Origin: Methylocystis iwaonis
GTDB lineage: Bacteria; Pseudomonadota; Alphaproteobacteria; Rhizobiales; Beijerinckiaceae
DNA: 64,000 nucleotides
Assembly: GCF_027925385.1 (NCBI RefSeq)
Contig: NZ_AP027142.1
Span: 3,062,501-3,126,500, forward strand
Direction: 5' to 3'
Both the position numbers and the translations under genes were made by a program. The notes under the pieces are model-generated. The model was not told the DNA's origin and made no database searches. It worked only from the letters and a program-made list of their open reading frames with translations. Positions 27,707-36,908 of this stretch are shown here, piece after piece; within the stretch, counting starts at the first letter, position 1, and the number at the start of each line of letters is the position of its first letter.

Positions 27707-29533
27707 CTACCCCCCGGTCTTGCGCGCGTCGCCCGCCACCTCAGGCTGATCCTTCAGCCCATTTTTGATCTTATCCAGGATCTTCGGCAGGTCGTCCGGG
27801 TCGGGGTTCAGATCGCGCGCATGGTTCCACTGGAACTGCGCCTCGAGCTTGCGGCCCACGCGCCAATAGGCGTCGCCCAGATGGTCGTTGATCACCGGAT
27901 CCGAGGGCTTCAGGTCGATCGCCTTTTCCAGCTCGCGCACCGCGTCGTCCCAGCGGCCGAGGCGGTAATAGGCCCATCCCAGGCTGTCGACGATATAGCC
28001 GTCGCGCTGACGCAGATCGACGGCGCGGCGCAGCATTCGGAAGGCTTCGTCGAGATTGATCCCCTGATCCACCCAGCTATAGCCGAGGTAATTCAGCACC
28101 AGCGGCTGATCGGGATTCAGCTCCAAAGCCTTCTTGAGATCGGACTCGGCGCCCTTCCAGTCCTTGCGGCGCTCATTGGCGATGCCGCGATAATAGTAGA
28201 GCAGCCACTGGCCCTTGTCGGGTTTGGGCTGCAAAGCGATCACGCGCGAATAGGTCGCCGCCGCGTCATTGAAGAGCTTGCGCGAGCGCTGGAGATTGCC
28301 GAGCGCCGTCAGCGCTTCCTGATTTTTCGGATTGGCGCCGACCACCTGGCCAAGATGCTCGCTCGCCTCCTTCGACTTGCCGAGCGTCTCCAGCAGCAGC
28401 GCCGCCTGCACATCGGCGTTGACCCGCAGCGGGCTGTCCTTGGGCACGCTGTCATAGAGGTCGATCGCCGTCTCCTCCTGCTTCATGCGCTCATAGACGT
28501 CGCCGAGCGTGATGATGGCGAGGGCGTTCTCCGTCGCGAGATGGAGCGCCAGGCGCAGATAGATGAGCGAAGCCAGCTCGTCGCCCGAGCGGCCGCCGAC
28601 CGCGCCGAGCCCGTAGAGCGCTTCGCCCGCGCCCTCCTCCGGCGTGCGCACGAAAGGCGGCAGCGGCTTGCCCTCGTCGAGCGCCGTGAGACCGGCCGTG
28701 ATGATCGGATGGCCCGGCGCCACCTCGTCGAAACCTTGATAGAGCTTCTTGGCTTCGTCGCGCTGGCCGCGGCTCGCGAGGAAGCGGGCGTAGGCGTCGA
28801 CGAGGCGCAGCGTGTTGCGCTCAGCGGCGTAAGCGGATTTGAAGCGCTTCTCCGCCTCCGCCTTGTTGCCGCCGATGTCGGCGATCAGCGCCGCGTGATA
28901 GTCGCGGAAAACGATGAAAGCTTCGTCGTTCAGCGAGTCGAGCGTCGCCAGCGCCTTGCGCGTGTCCTTGGCGCCCGCATAGGTCCAGGCGGTCAGCAGC
29001 GTCGAGGTGATGTCGTGGCGCCGGTCGCCGCCGCTCTTGGCCAGCTCGGCCCGCGCCGCAACGTAGCGGCGATTCTTGATGAGATCGACGCCCTTGGTCA
29101 GATGCGCGAGACCGTTGGCCTTGTCATGGGCCACGACGCGCGGCGCGAGCGCCACCGCATCGGCCATATTGCCATTGGCGAGCGCCGCGACGAAAGAGCG
29201 GTCGACCAGGTCCTGATTATTGGGATCGTCGCGCAACGCCTCGCGGAAGAAGGTCGAGGCGGCAAGCGTGTCGCGCTCGGCGCCGGCGACGATGGCGGCG
29301 AGATAATTGCCGGAGATGCTCGACCCGACCTCGAAAGGCCGCGCGACCGAAAGATTTCCCTCGCGGGCCAGCGCGAAGCTCGCCGTCGGGAAAGCGCACC
29401 AGGCGGAAAGGGCGACGAGCGCCACGCCGCCGCGCAGCAACAGGCTCCTGGCGCCGCGGGACGCGGCAGCGAGCGGATCAGCGAAACGAGGCACGGGCGC
29501 TTTCCTAGGAAAAGGGCGGCGCGTTTCAGACAT
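27707..29533 (-). CDS. Exported tetratricopeptide-repeat protein
   Basis: 608 residues from the ATG at 29533 (MSETRRPFPRKAPVPRF). A hydrophobic segment (LLLRGGVALVALSAWCAFPT) serves as a signal or anchor. The rest is a superhelix of TPR units; clear ones include ALTALGNLQRSRKLFNDAAA, DWKGAESDLKKALELNPDQP, YIVDSLGWAYYRLGRWDDAV and INDHLGDAYWRVGRKLEAQF. This is the common alphaproteobacterial periplasmic TPR protein; partners unknown. The 178 bp between its end and the ATPase end hold no gene. Confidence 0.87.
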   Translation of the reverse strand: MSETRRPFPRKAPVPRFADPLAAASRGARSLLLRGGVALVALSAWCAFPTASFALAREGNLSVARPFEVGSSISGNYLAAIVAGAERDTLAASTFFREALRDDPNNQDLVDRSFVAALANGNMADAVALAPRVVAHDKANGLAHLTKGVDLIKNRRYVAARAELAKSGGDRRHDITSTLLTAWTYAGAKDTRKALATLDSLNDEAFIVFRDYHAALIADIGGNKAEAEKRFKSAYAAERNTLRLVDAYARFLASRGQRDEAKKLYQGFDEVAPGHPIITAGLTALDEGKPLPPFVRTPEEGAGEALYGLGAVGGRSGDELASLIYLRLALHLATENALAIITLGDVYERMKQEETAIDLYDSVPKDSPLRVNADVQAALLLETLGKSKEASEHLGQVVGANPKNQEALTALGNLQRSRKLFNDAAATYSRVIALQPKPDKGQWLLYYYRGIANERRKDWKGAESDLKKALELNPDQPLVLNYLGYSWVDQGINLDEAFRMLRRAVDLRQRDGYIVDSLGWAYYRLGRWDDAVRELEKAIDLKPSDPVINDHLGDAYWRVGRKLEAQFQWNHARDLNPDPDDLPKILDKIKNGLKDQPEVAGDARKTGG

Positions 29534-29654
29534 GGCGCATCCGCCCGGACGAGTGGCCGGAGTAGTCAGGTTCGGCCCCAAAGATGGCGGTTTTGCGCCC
29601 GCGAAGCAAGGCTGATGAACCCATCCGCGCCAATCGGATTTAAGCGATCTAGCG

Positions 29655-29800
29655 CCGTGATCCCCATACCTCCCCTTCACGGGGAGGTCGGCGGCCGCAG
29701 GCCGCCGGGTGGGGTCCGCGCCGCAACAACCGTCGTGGGGCTTACCCCACCCGACCCCGCTCACGCGGGGCCACCCTCCCCGTAAAGGGGAGGGATGGGC
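29655..29800. repeat. Family E GC-rich palindromic element, copy 1
   Basis: CCTCCCCTTCACGGGGAGG at the left and CCTCCCCGTAAAGGGGAGG at the right each fold, and GGGTGGGGT/ACCCCACCC arms pair across a short centre. It lies between the TPR gene and the sucC terminator. Confidence 0.75.
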
Positions 29801-29845
29801 TCACGCCCAGCGCTTGGAGCAGAAATCAAACGCAAAAAGAAAAAA

Positions 29846-29873
29846 GCCCCTCGTCCTTGGAAGGACGAGGGGC
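29846..29873 (-). terminator. Rho-independent terminator of sucC
   Basis: GCCCCTCGTCC-TTGG-AAGGACGAGGGGC; read on the minus strand it is followed by a run of T (TTTTTTC then TTTTT). It lies 30 bp after the sucC stop. Confidence 0.92.
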
Positions 29874-29903
29874 AAAATCAACAGACGTAAGCCGGGCCTC
29901 AGC

Positions 29904-31094
29904 TCAGCTAATCGCCTTCACGATCTTCTGCGCGGCGTCGTCGAGATCGTCGGCCGGGATCACATTCAGCCCCGACTCGCTGATGATCTTCTTGCCCAGA
30001 TCGACATTGGTGCCTTCGAGGCGCACGACCAGCGGCACCTTGAGGCCCACTTCCTTCACCGCCGCGATCACGCCTTCCGCGATGGTGTCGCAGCGCATGA
30101 TGCCGCCGAAGATATTGACCAGTATGCCCTTCACATTCGGGTCAGCGGTGATGATCTTGAAGGCCGCCGTCACCTTCTCGGTCGTGGCGCCGCCGCCGAC
30201 GTCGAGGAAGTTCGCCGGGAAGGCGCCATAGAGCTTGATGATGTCCATGGTCGCCATTGCGAGGCCGGCGCCATTGACCATGCAGCCGATATTGCCGTCG
30301 AGCGAGATATAGGCGAGGTCGTGCTTCGACGCCTCGATCTCCTTCTCATCCTCTTCGGAAAGATCGCGCAGCTCCGCCAGCTCCGGATGGCGATAGAGCG
30401 CATTGTTCTCGAAGCTCACCTTGGCGTCGAGGCAGCGCAGCTTGCCGTCCTTGGTGGTGATCAGCGGATTGATCTCCAGCAGCTCCATGTCCTTGGCGAC
30501 AAAGGCCGCATAGAGCTTGCCGACGAGATCGCCCGCTTGCTTGGCCAGATCGCCCTTGAGGCCGAGCGCGTCGGCGACGCGGCGCCCGTGATGCGGCATC
30601 AGGCCGGTGGCCGGATCGACCGAGAAGGTGACGATCTTCTCAGGCGTGTCGTGGGCGACCTTCTCGATGTCCATGCCGCCTTCCGTCGAGACGACGAAGG
30701 CGATGCGCGAGGTCGCGCGGTCGATCAGCATGGAGAGGTAGAATTCCTTGTCGATCGCGGCGCCGTCCTCGATATAGAGGCGGTTGACCTGCTTGCCGGG
30801 CTCGCCGGTCTGGATCGTGACGAGCGTATTGCCGAGCATCTGCCGGGCGAAGCCTTCCGCCTCCTCGATCGACTTGGCGATGCGCACGCCGCCCTGCGGG
30901 CCGGCCGCTTCTTCCTTGAACTTGCCCTTGCCGCGGCCGCCGGCGTGAATCTGCGCTTTCACCACATAGACCGGGCCCGGAAGCTTCTTGGCGGCCTCGG
31001 CGGCCTCATCGGCCTTCAGGACCGGAAAGCCAGCGGCGACGGGCGCGCCGAACTCGCGCAAAATGGCTTTGGCCTGGTATTCGTGGATATTCAT
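29904..31094 (-). CDS. sucC: Succinyl-CoA synthetase (ADP-forming) beta subunit SucC
   Basis: 396 residues from the ATG at 31094 with an AGGAGAG ribosome site. ATP-grasp domain ([54 protein letters not shown]) and CoA-ligase domain ([24 protein letters not shown]). It makes the ATP-linked conversion of succinyl-CoA to succinate with SucD. Unusually, no sucD follows: a terminator lies 30 bp downstream. Sequence details fit SucC rather than the related malate-CoA ligase MtkA. Confidence 0.95.
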   Translation of the reverse strand: MNIHEYQAKAILREFGAPVAAGFPVLKADEAAEAAKKLPGPVYVVKAQIHAGGRGKGKFKEEAAGPQGGVRIAKSIEEAEGFARQMLGNTLVTIQTGEPGKQVNRLYIEDGAAIDKEFYLSMLIDRATSRIAFVVSTEGGMDIEKVAHDTPEKIVTFSVDPATGLMPHHGRRVADALGLKGDLAKQAGDLVGKLYAAFVAKDMELLEINPLITTKDGKLRCLDAKVSFENNALYRHPELAELRDLSEEDEKEIEASKHDLAYISLDGNIGCMVNGAGLAMATMDIIKLYGAFPANFLDVGGGATTEKVTAAFKIITADPNVKGILVNIFGGIMRCDTIAEGVIAAVKEVGLKVPLVVRLEGTNVDLGKKIISESGLNVIPADDLDDAAQKIVKAIS

Positions 31095-31313
31095 GCCGGA
31101 GTCTCTCCTCGAAGCAAAAACGGCGCGCCGATGGGGCTTGGCGCTTAATGGCCATGGCGGGGCGGAGTCGTCAAGCGGGCTGGAGGTCACGGAAGCGAAT
31201 GCTGGGCGTGTCCGTTCCCCTGCGGGGAGCATGGCGCCGGGAAGCGGTGTCGGGTGGGATAAAAAGCTCACCCCAAAATCCTGGGCGGCTCGATCCGCCT
31301 ACCACACAGCGAG

Positions 31314-31380
31314 GTTTGCGCAGGCTGCGCAAACTGCCGACGTCCCCCGAAAGTTGGCGCGCCTCACGCGAGGCGCCAAC
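31314..31380. repeat. Two strong hairpins upstream of sucC
   Basis: GTTTGCGCAGGCTGCGCAAAC at 31314-31334 (arms GTTTGCGCAG and CTGCGCAAAC) and GTTGGCGCGCCTC-ACGC-GAGGCGCCAAC at 31353-31380. The remaining 334 bp between sucC and the next gene show no reading frame that looks real. Confidence 0.7.
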
Positions 31381-31428
31381 CACGCACGGTTGGCCGCGGT
31401 ATCGGGCTCAGTCGAAAGAGCGAAGCTC

Positions 31429-32226
31429 CTACTTCGGCCTGGGCTCCGGTCGCGACGTCGTGAGAACGTCTCGTCCATAACGAGAATAGGTTTCACCTTG
31501 TCTAAGCTTAAGCGGACCTCTTTCCTCTATATTAACTGTTGATTTGTTGTTTGTCATCAAGCCAAGAAGGCTAATTCCAAAGTAAGGGCTATCCGGGCTC
31601 TCGCCAGCTTCATTGCAGCCCGCGGACAAATTCTTTTTTCTCCTATCCACCGCGCGGTATACATCGATCTCGACAACATGATCCATTCGGTCGAAATGGC
31701 CCATTTTCTCAGCATCCCGACTGTATTCCGGCGGACGAGGCAAGGAAAAAGGCCTTACCGGCAAGTCATTGTCTATTATCAATTTCATACGAAAAATGAA
31801 GTACTTGATCGCGCATTGGGGCACATCGAATTTTCCAGAAAACTCCTTTCCGCGATCATATCGTTCTACTTCTTTGAAGGCGCAATATTTCGTCTTCTCG
31901 TCCACGGTTATAAACACAAAATCCTTTGAGTTCGATGCATCCTTGACCGCGATGACGTTGTCTTCCAACGTGAACCGGACGTCGGCATACTTTGTCGAGC
32001 GGGGCAACAAAGCGCTGCGAGGTGCGGAAAAGCGGTTCAGGATGTTGAAGTCCGAACTGCACTCGTAAGAGTCGGGATCGTGGCCCCTATAGTTTTCCGC
32101 CGCTCTGGCCGGAGCGGCGCTTCCAACTGGCATGGCGGAAAACAGAAGGGCGCCGAGGATGATCCGCCAAGCGGCGAACCGTGAGGTGCGCGCAAGCTTG
32201 TTTGCAACGTGTATGGAAAGCCTCAA
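31429..32226 (-). CDS. Uncharacterised exported protein
   Basis: 265 residues from a TTG at 32226 that has a GGAGG ribosome site eight bases before it; an ATG at 32265 in frame has none. A hydrophobic segment ending SAAPARA forms a signal peptide (ILGALLFSAMPVGSAAPARA). The mature part has two or three cysteines (YECSSDF, CAFKEVE, VPQCAIKYF) and mixed beta-like sequence. No family recognised. Codon use is less GC-rich than the neighbours. No operon partner. Confidence 0.62.
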   Translation of the reverse strand: MRLSIHVANKLARTSRFAAWRIILGALLFSAMPVGSAAPARAAENYRGHDPDSYECSSDFNILNRFSAPRSALLPRSTKYADVRFTLEDNVIAVKDASNSKDFVFITVDEKTKYCAFKEVERYDRGKEFSGKFDVPQCAIKYFIFRMKLIIDNDLPVRPFSLPRPPEYSRDAEKMGHFDRMDHVVEIDVYRAVDRRKKNLSAGCNEAGESPDSPYFGISLLGLMTNNKSTVNIEERGPLKLRQGETYSRYGRDVLTTSRPEPRPK

Positions 32227-32326
32227 AACAACGCCTCCGCCGCAATATTCAGGTTGAAATCGCATAAGGCCGATTATGGAAGGGGGCGCCGCTCGGCGGC
32301 AGTCCTCATGCTTCTAAACAGCGGCT

Positions 32327-32767
32327 TCACCGCTTCCGCGGAGGAGCGAGCGAAGCTCGCATCTCGAAGGAGAGGCCGCATCGGAGGATTGTTGGCGAAC
32401 CAGAAAGCCTCGCCTCAAAAATAGAAAAGCCCCGCCTAAGCGGGGACGTCATCTCGAGTTCACTGAGAGATACGCGATCCCAGCTCCCGCGATCATGATT
32501 ATGACCGGGAGGACAATGAAAGCGAACGTCTGAATGGCTGTCATTCGCGTAGCGCCCTAGGATATAGTCCGCTGATAGATGTAGGACGACGGCGGTTAAA
32601 AGCCACATAACCACCCCTAGGATGATTGTCCAAAGCTCCGGCGTCGAAGCCGCAGAGTAGTATGCCGCCGCTATCGGTGCAAGGACGCCGACGGTAAACG
32701 ACGAGCCCGCCGCTGTGTTGAGCAAGGCCGCGCGCAATTTCAGCCGTTCGTTATGGACAATATGCAT
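32327..32767 (-). CDS. Small two-helix membrane protein, probably frameshifted at its end
   Basis: From the ATG at 32767 (MHIVHNERLKLRAALLNTAA) two membrane helices are clear: SSFTVGVLAPIAAAYYSA and LWTIILGVVMWLLTAVVL. After LSADYILG the frame reads on for about 70 residues through the miniprotein gene and the terminator, with unlikely composition. A one-base change near 32555 would end the protein at once with ALRE and an ATGA overlap with the miniprotein. The first 75 residues are therefore the credible part. Confidence 0.6.
   Translation of the reverse strand: MHIVHNERLKLRAALLNTAAGSSFTVGVLAPIAAAYYSAASTPELWTIILGVVMWLLTAVVLHLSADYILGRYANDSHSDVRFHCPPGHNHDRGSWDRVSLSELEMTSPLRRGFSIFEARLSGSPTILRCGLSFEMRASLAPPRKR
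32430..32445 (-). terminator. Rho-independent terminator
   Basis: CCCCGC-TTAG-GCGGGG followed, on the minus strand, by CTTTTCTATTTTTG. It ends the small membrane-gene pair and lies inside the long reading frame of the upstream gene, which argues that the real coding ends before it. Confidence 0.85.
32449..32544 (-). CDS. 31-residue membrane miniprotein
   Basis: ATG at 32544, stop at 32449. The sequence MTAIQTFAFIVLPVIMIIAG continues AGIAYLSVNSR: one transmembrane helix with a short tail. It is the frame-shifted partner of the preceding membrane gene and ends directly before a terminator. Similar short partners follow small two-helix membrane proteins elsewhere, so a pair is plausible. Function unknown. 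Confidence 0.6.
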   Translation of the reverse strand: MTAIQTFAFIVLPVIIMIAGAGIAYLSVNSR

Positions 32768-32831
32768 TCCGACAACCTGCTTCAAAAAATGCCCGCCAAA
32801 GCTACCACAACCTAAGCATTTTGGGAGCATC

Positions 32832-32985
32832 TGCCCCTCTCCCCACTTGCGAGGCTGGGTGAGGGGCCGGGGCCGGAACCCGGGCGTGCATTAAAAAACC
32901 AAGCGCCCTGCGCCGTTTAACGTTTCCACTCATCCCCCAGGCCCCTCACCCAACCTCTCCCCGCGCAAGCGCGGGGAGAGGGGCG
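32832..32985. repeat. Family E palindromic element, copy 2
   Basis: CCCCTCTCCCCACTTGCGAG and GGGTGAGGGGC at the left; GGCCCCTCACCCAACCTCTC and GCGCGGGGAGAGGGGC at the right. The two ends are inverted copies around about 60 bp. Confidence 0.75.
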
Positions 32986-32989
32986 GAGC

Positions 32990-33540
32990 GCGGCCGTCGT
33001 CGAGAAATTTGCTCCCTGATTTATCCCCACCCCCAAAGACCGCGTTATCCTTCGCCCGCCTCGCCAACTTGCAGGGACGCCGTCAGGGTCGGCGGCGCCG
33101 GCGGGGTCGGTTAAGCGCGGGACGCGACCCTCGTTCCGTGCGGGACTCCGGCGCCGCCCGCCGGGTCTCTCCTTCGTGGGGAGATTGCGTGGAGAAATCC
33201 ACGCAAAGGCTGGGCAGAGTTTCCGCGCCCGCGACACGCGGCCCGAGTACCGAAAGGGAAAGCGCCGGCGGGCCGGAGGCGGCGCATGTCGAGACCCTTG
33301 CGACGCGCTCGGGAGCGTCAAAACTCCCGGGAAAGAAGCAGGCGCCGTCTGGCGGCTGCGCCCGAAGGGCCAAGGTCACAAGATGACCCCACCCCGGACG
33401 GAAAGGTGCGCGCGAATAAAGACCGCAGCCGGGACGCTCTGGTTCCGATGCGTTTATTTCCTTCACGCTACCGGCCGAACGGGCCGGGGCGTCCCGGCTT
33501 CCTGTATCGCCTCGCGTCGGAAACGGCAGCGGGAGTCGTG
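32990..33540. other. Gene-free GC-rich stretch, possible structured RNA
   Basis: About 550 bp with open frames on both strands in several phases but no ribosome site or recognisable protein. Several local hairpins are visible: CGGGAG/CTCCCG near 33310, GGTCACAAGATGACC at 33373, and GGCCGAACGGGCC near 33473. No match to tmRNA, RNase P RNA, SRP RNA or tRNA could be made by eye. Downstream of thrS on its strand. Confidence 0.35.
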
Positions 33541-33549
33541 GCGCTGGAT

Positions 33550-33675
33550 TGCCCCCTCCCCGGCCCTCCCCCGCTTCGCGGGAGAGGGGGTAGATTGTGG
33601 CCTTCATTGAGAATGCTGATCGCGAGTGTCCCCTCTCCCGTGAAACGGGGGAGGGACAGGGAGGGGGCGCCTCAG
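33550..33675. repeat. Family E palindromic element, copy 3
   Basis: CCCCTCCCCGGCCCTCCCCC then GCTTCGCGGGAGAGGGGG at the left; CCCCTCTCCCGTGAAACGGG and GGAGGGACAGGGAGGGGGC at the right. Follows the thrS stop on its strand. Confidence 0.8.
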
Positions 33676-33701
33676 CAACCACGCCCCCCGGCATATGCGC
33701 C

Positions 33702-35639
33702 CTACGCCGCGCCCTTCACATCCGGCGGCGTCGCCTCATCGGCGAGCTGCCTCAGCGCCTCGTCGATGCCGAGCTGCGTCTGCTGTTGCGAGCCGAGGCG
33801 GCGGATGGAGATCGTCCGCTCGGCCGCCTCCTTCTTGCCGGCGACGAGAAGCACGGGAACCTTGGCGAGCGAATGTTCGCGCACCTTATAGGTGATCTTC
33901 TCGTTGCGGGCGTCGACGTCGACATTGAGGCCGAGCTTGCGCGCCGCCGCGGCGACCTCATAGGCGTAGTCGTCGGCCTCCTGCGTGATCGTGCAAATGA
34001 CGATCTGCAGTGGCGAGAGCCACAGCGGCAGATGGCCGGCGTAATGCTCGATCAATATGCCGGTGAAGCGCTCGAGCGAGCCGAACATCGCGCGGTGGAT
34101 CATCACCGGAATCTTCTTCTCGCTGTCGGCGCCGATATAGAAAGCGCCAAACCGCACCGGCAGATTGAAGTCGACCTGCGTCGTGCCGCATTGCCATTCG
34201 CGGCCGATGGCGTCGCGCAGCGTATATTCGAGCTTGGGCCCATAGAAAGCGCCCTCGCCCGCCTGAACGCCGGTCTTCAGCCCACGCTTGGCGAGCTCAT
34301 CCAACACGCGCGACAAAGCGGCTTCCGCCTTATCCCAGGCTTCGTCGGAGCCCACGCGCTTCTCGGGCCGGGTGGAGAGCTTCACCACCACATCGTCGAA
34401 GCCGAAGTCGCGATAGATGGTGAGGATGAGATCGTTGATCTTCAGCGCCTCGTCCATGATCTGGTCTTCGGAGCAGAAGATATGCGCGTCGTCCTGCGTG
34501 AAGGCGCGCACGCGCATCATGCCGTGCAGCGCGCCCGAGGGCTCGTAGCGATGCACGACGCCGAACTCGGCGATCTTCACCGGCAGGTCGCGATAGGACT
34601 TCAAACCGTTCTTGAAGATCTGCACATGGCCGGGGCAGTTCATCGGCTTGATCGCGAAGACGCGCTCGTCCTCCGTCTTGGTGACGAACATATTCTCGCG
34701 GTACGTCTGCCAATGGCCGGAGGTCTCCCACAGCGCGCGGTCGAGCACCTGCGGGGTGTTGACCTCGGTGTATCCGGCGGCCTTCTGCTTGCGGCGCATG
34801 TAGGAGACAAGCGACTGGAAGAGCGTCCAGCCCTTGGGATGCCAGAAGATCGCGCCCGGTCCCTCCTCCTGGAAATGAAAGAGATCCATCTCACGGCCCA
34901 AACGCCGATGATCGCGGCGCTCGGCCTCCTCCAGGCGATGCAGGTAAGCGTCGAGCTCCTCCTGCGTCGTCCAGGCGGTGCCGTAGATGCGCGAGAGCAT
35001 GGGCTTGGTGGAGTCGCCGCGCCAATAGGCGCCCGCGACCTTCATCAGCTTGAAGGCGTTGCCGATCTTGCCGACCGACGGCAGATGCGGGCCGCGGCAG
35101 AGATCGAGCCAGTGGCCCTGCTTATAGACGGAGAGCGGCTCGTCCGACTTGATGCTGTCGATCAACTCGCCCTTGAAGGTCTCGCCCTTGGCGATGAACC
35201 ATGTCTTGGCGTGATCGCGGTCCCATTCCTCGCGCACGATCGGCGCGTCGCGGGCGATGATCTCGCGCATCTTCTTCTCGATGACCGGCAGGTCCTCGAG
35301 CGTGAAGGGTTCGGCGCGATGGAAATCGTAATAGAAGCCGTTCTCGATGACCGGGCCGATCGTCACCTGCGTGCCGGGGTAAAGCTCCTGCACGGCCTCG
35401 GCCAGCACATGGGCGGCGTCGTGGCGAATAAGCTCCAGCGCGCGGGGATCATCGCGCGAGACGAATTCGAGCTTGGCGTCCTTCTCGACCGGCTTCATCA
35501 GATCGACGAGCGCGCCGTCGAGCGTCATGGCGACGCTGCGCTTGGCCAGAGAGGGGGAGATGCTTTTGGCGATGTCGAAGCCCGTGACGCCGGGCTCGAA
35601 CTGACGGGACGCCCCGTCGGGGAAAGTAACCGCAACCAT
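33702..35639 (-). CDS. thrS: Threonyl-tRNA synthetase
   Basis: Charges tRNA-Thr; a cytoplasmic class II synthetase of 645 residues. N-terminal TGS domain ([20 protein letters not shown]), second additional/editing domain with [20 protein letters not shown], catalytic core with the zinc cysteine in [30 protein letters not shown] and [10 protein letters not shown], and the C-terminal anticodon-binding domain ([20 protein letters not shown]). A single gene with no operon partner. Confidence 0.98.
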   Translation of the reverse strand: MVAVTFPDGASRQFEPGVTGFDIAKSISPSLAKRSVAMTLDGALVDLMKPVEKDAKLEFVSRDDPRALELIRHDAAHVLAEAVQELYPGTQVTIGPVIENGFYYDFHRAEPFTLEDLPVIEKKMREIIARDAPIVREEWDRDHAKTWFIAKGETFKGELIDSIKSDEPLSVYKQGHWLDLCRGPHLPSVGKIGNAFKLMKVAGAYWRGDSTKPMLSRIYGTAWTTQEELDAYLHRLEEAERRDHRRLGREMDLFHFQEEGPGAIFWHPKGWTLFQSLVSYMRRKQKAAGYTEVNTPQVLDRALWETSGHWQTYRENMFVTKTEDERVFAIKPMNCPGHVQIFKNGLKSYRDLPVKIAEFGVVHRYEPSGALHGMMRVRAFTQDDAHIFCSEDQIMDEALKINDLILTIYRDFGFDDVVVKLSTRPEKRVGSDEAWDKAEAALSRVLDELAKRGLKTGVQAGEGAFYGPKLEYTLRDAIGREWQCGTTQVDFNLPVRFGAFYIGADSEKKIPVMIHRAMFGSLERFTGILIEHYAGHLPLWLSPLQIVICTITQEADDYAYEVAAAARKLGLNVDVDARNEKITYKVREHSLAKVPVLLVAGKKEAAERTISIRRLGSQQQTQLGIDEALRQLADEATPPDVKGAA

Positions 35640-35832
35640 ATGACGCTCCTGTCGCGCTCATTCGCCGACACGGATCGGCGTGAGTCGCTAGCGATGTGTG
35701 AAGGAGCGCGTTGTAACGCCGCGGGCGGGGCGGCGCAATCGAGGCCGCAGCCAGTCAGCCTCCGCCGCCGGCCTCTGCGCAAAAAACAACGCTTCGCAAT
35801 CTCCGGAATATTCCTTTCGAGCAGCCCGCCGG

Positions 35833-35876
35833 CCCCCCTCTGGTCGACGGTCTTGGTCGATGGTCTTGGAGGGGGG
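35833..35876 (-). terminator. Hairpin after the stress-protein array
   Basis: CCCCCCTC and GAGGGGGG form the stem; the loop contains two copies of GGTCGAYGGTCTTGG-like sequence. It lies seven bases beyond the stop of the last small gene and could end the array transcript, though no clear T run follows. Confidence 0.5.
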
Positions 35877-35882
35877 AAGCTA

Positions 35883-36179
35883 CTACTCCTCCTCCCCCTC
35901 CTCCCGGTGCGCTTCGGAAACGGCCGAAGCGACGTCGGCGACCGAAAGGAACTCGTCCTTATCCACGTCTCTGAGAATGTCGCCCAGACTTTCGGAGCTG
36001 TCCTTCGTCCAGTTGACCTCCTCCTTGCCGTGCTCTCGGATGAGATCCTCCTTGGTGATCGGGAAGCTTGCGCCATGGAGCGCCTGCGTCACCGATGCGA
36101 CGCCGAAGGCGAAGCCCTTCGCAGGTCCCTTATGGCCGCTGCCGCGACCCTCGCCCGTGTTTTCGGTCGTTCGAGGCAT
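35883..36179 (-). CDS. DUF2795-like small protein
   Basis: 98 residues. After a Gly/Lys-rich start, FGVASVTQALHGASFPITKE and DLIREHGKEEV resemble the DUF2795 helix-turn region, and the tail is very acidic. Strong ribosome site (CAGGAGGACATC). Last of five small minus-strand genes separated by 18-37 bp, so probably one operon. Its partners look like stress hydrophilins; the function of this one is unknown. Confidence 0.7.
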   Translation of the reverse strand: MPRTTENTGEGRGSGHKGPAKGFAFGVASVTQALHGASFPITKEDLIREHGKEEVNWTKDSSESLGDILRDVDKDEFLSVADVASAVSEAHREEGEEE

Positions 36180-36197
36180 GATGTCCTCCTGGTCGGG

Positions 36198-36419
36198 CTA
36201 GTGCTTCTTGCCGCCCTTTGCAGGGCCGCCCTCGGAGCGCTTGCCTTCCTCGATGAGCTCCTTCACGCGCTGCCCACCCTTGTGGCCAAGCTCGGAATAG
36301 CCCTCGGGGCCCAGCTCCTCCTTGCGGATCTCGCCGCCCATCTTGCCGGCTTCCTTGACGGTCATCGGCTTGGCCGGCGACTTCCCGCCGCCCTGCGTTC
36401 CACTGTGTTTCTGCGGCAT
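36198..36419 (-). CDS. KGG/LEA_5-type hydrophilin 1
   Basis: 73 residues from the ATG at 36419. Contains [40 protein letters not shown] and GKRSEGG: one 20-residue repeat like that of plant Em (group 1 LEA) and Bacillus GsiB proteins, plus a KGG motif. Very hydrophilic and probably disordered; such proteins accumulate under drying, salt or starvation. Longer in-frame starts upstream are not favoured, because the family begins MPQKH. Confidence 0.78.
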   Translation of the reverse strand: MPQKHSGTQGGGKSPAKPMTVKEAGKMGGEIRKEELGPEGYSELGHKGGQRVKELIEEGKRSEGGPAKGGKKH

Positions 36420-36456
36420 CTTCTGTTCCTTTCGCCGTTGCGGCGAAACCCAAGGA

Positions 36457-36657
36457 TCAGGCTTCGCCGTCCTCCTCTTCATCCTGCGTGTTCTCGATGT
36501 CCTCGGCGCCTTCCGCGCGCTCGACGCGCTTGCCTTCCTCGACAAGCTGCTTCACGCGCTGGCCGCCCTTGTGGCCGCCGAGGCGTCCCGCCTCCTCGAC
36601 CGTCATCTGCCCGTGCCGAACCGGCGGCTTCTCGGGCTCAGTGTGCTTCTGCGGCAT
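36457..36657 (-). CDS. KGG-motif hydrophilin 2
   Basis: 66 residues, starting [12 protein letters not shown] like its neighbour. It has [20 protein letters not shown] followed by LVEEGKR and an acidic tail. No full 20-residue repeat. Ribosome site GAAGGAGGCCATC directly upstream of the ATG. Confidence 0.78.
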   Translation of the reverse strand: MPQKHTEPEKPPVRHGQMTVEEAGRLGGHKGGQRVKQLVEEGKRVERAEGAEDIENTQDEEEDGEA

Positions 36658-36685
36658 GATGGCCTCCTTCTCCTGTGGCCCACCG

Positions 36686-36883
36686 TCAGTGGCGCTGCTT
36701 GGGTTGGGCGCCCTTGCCCGTCGACTGTTCCTGTTCTTTCTCCTTGCCTTCCTCGATCAGCTCCTTGACCCGCTGACCGCCCTTATGGCCGCCCTTCTCG
36801 CCGCCGAGGTGGCCGGCTTCCTGGACGGTCATCTTTCCCTTGCCGGCCTTCCCGGGTTCCCGACCAGATTGCCGCTGGGCCAT
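36686..36883 (-). CDS. KGG-motif hydrophilin 3
   Basis: 65 residues with MTVQEAGHLGGEKGGHKGGQ and [14 protein letters not shown]: tandem GG-containing motifs, basic and strongly hydrophilic. Same operon as its neighbours (28 bp to the next gene). Confidence 0.78.
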   Translation of the reverse strand: MAQRQSGREPGKAGKGKMTVQEAGHLGGEKGGHKGGQRVKELIEEGKEKEQEQSTGKGAQPKQRH

Positions 36884-36908
36884 CGCGCTTCTCCTTCAAA
36901 AGTCGGCG

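Noticed and set aside
29904..31094. Malate-CoA ligase MtkA instead of SucC
   Set aside because: Sequence details, including the N-terminal [16 protein letters not shown] and [10 protein letters not shown], follow SucC; the related MtkA sequence differs at these places.
33083..33694. 203-codon minus-strand frame downstream of thrS
   Set aside because: No ribosome site, passes through a palindromic repeat, composition like translated non-coding DNA; described as a gene-free stretch instead.
33597..36659. 1020-codon open frame on the plus strand
   Set aside because: It runs antisense through thrS and the hydrophilin array, all well supported on the minus strand.
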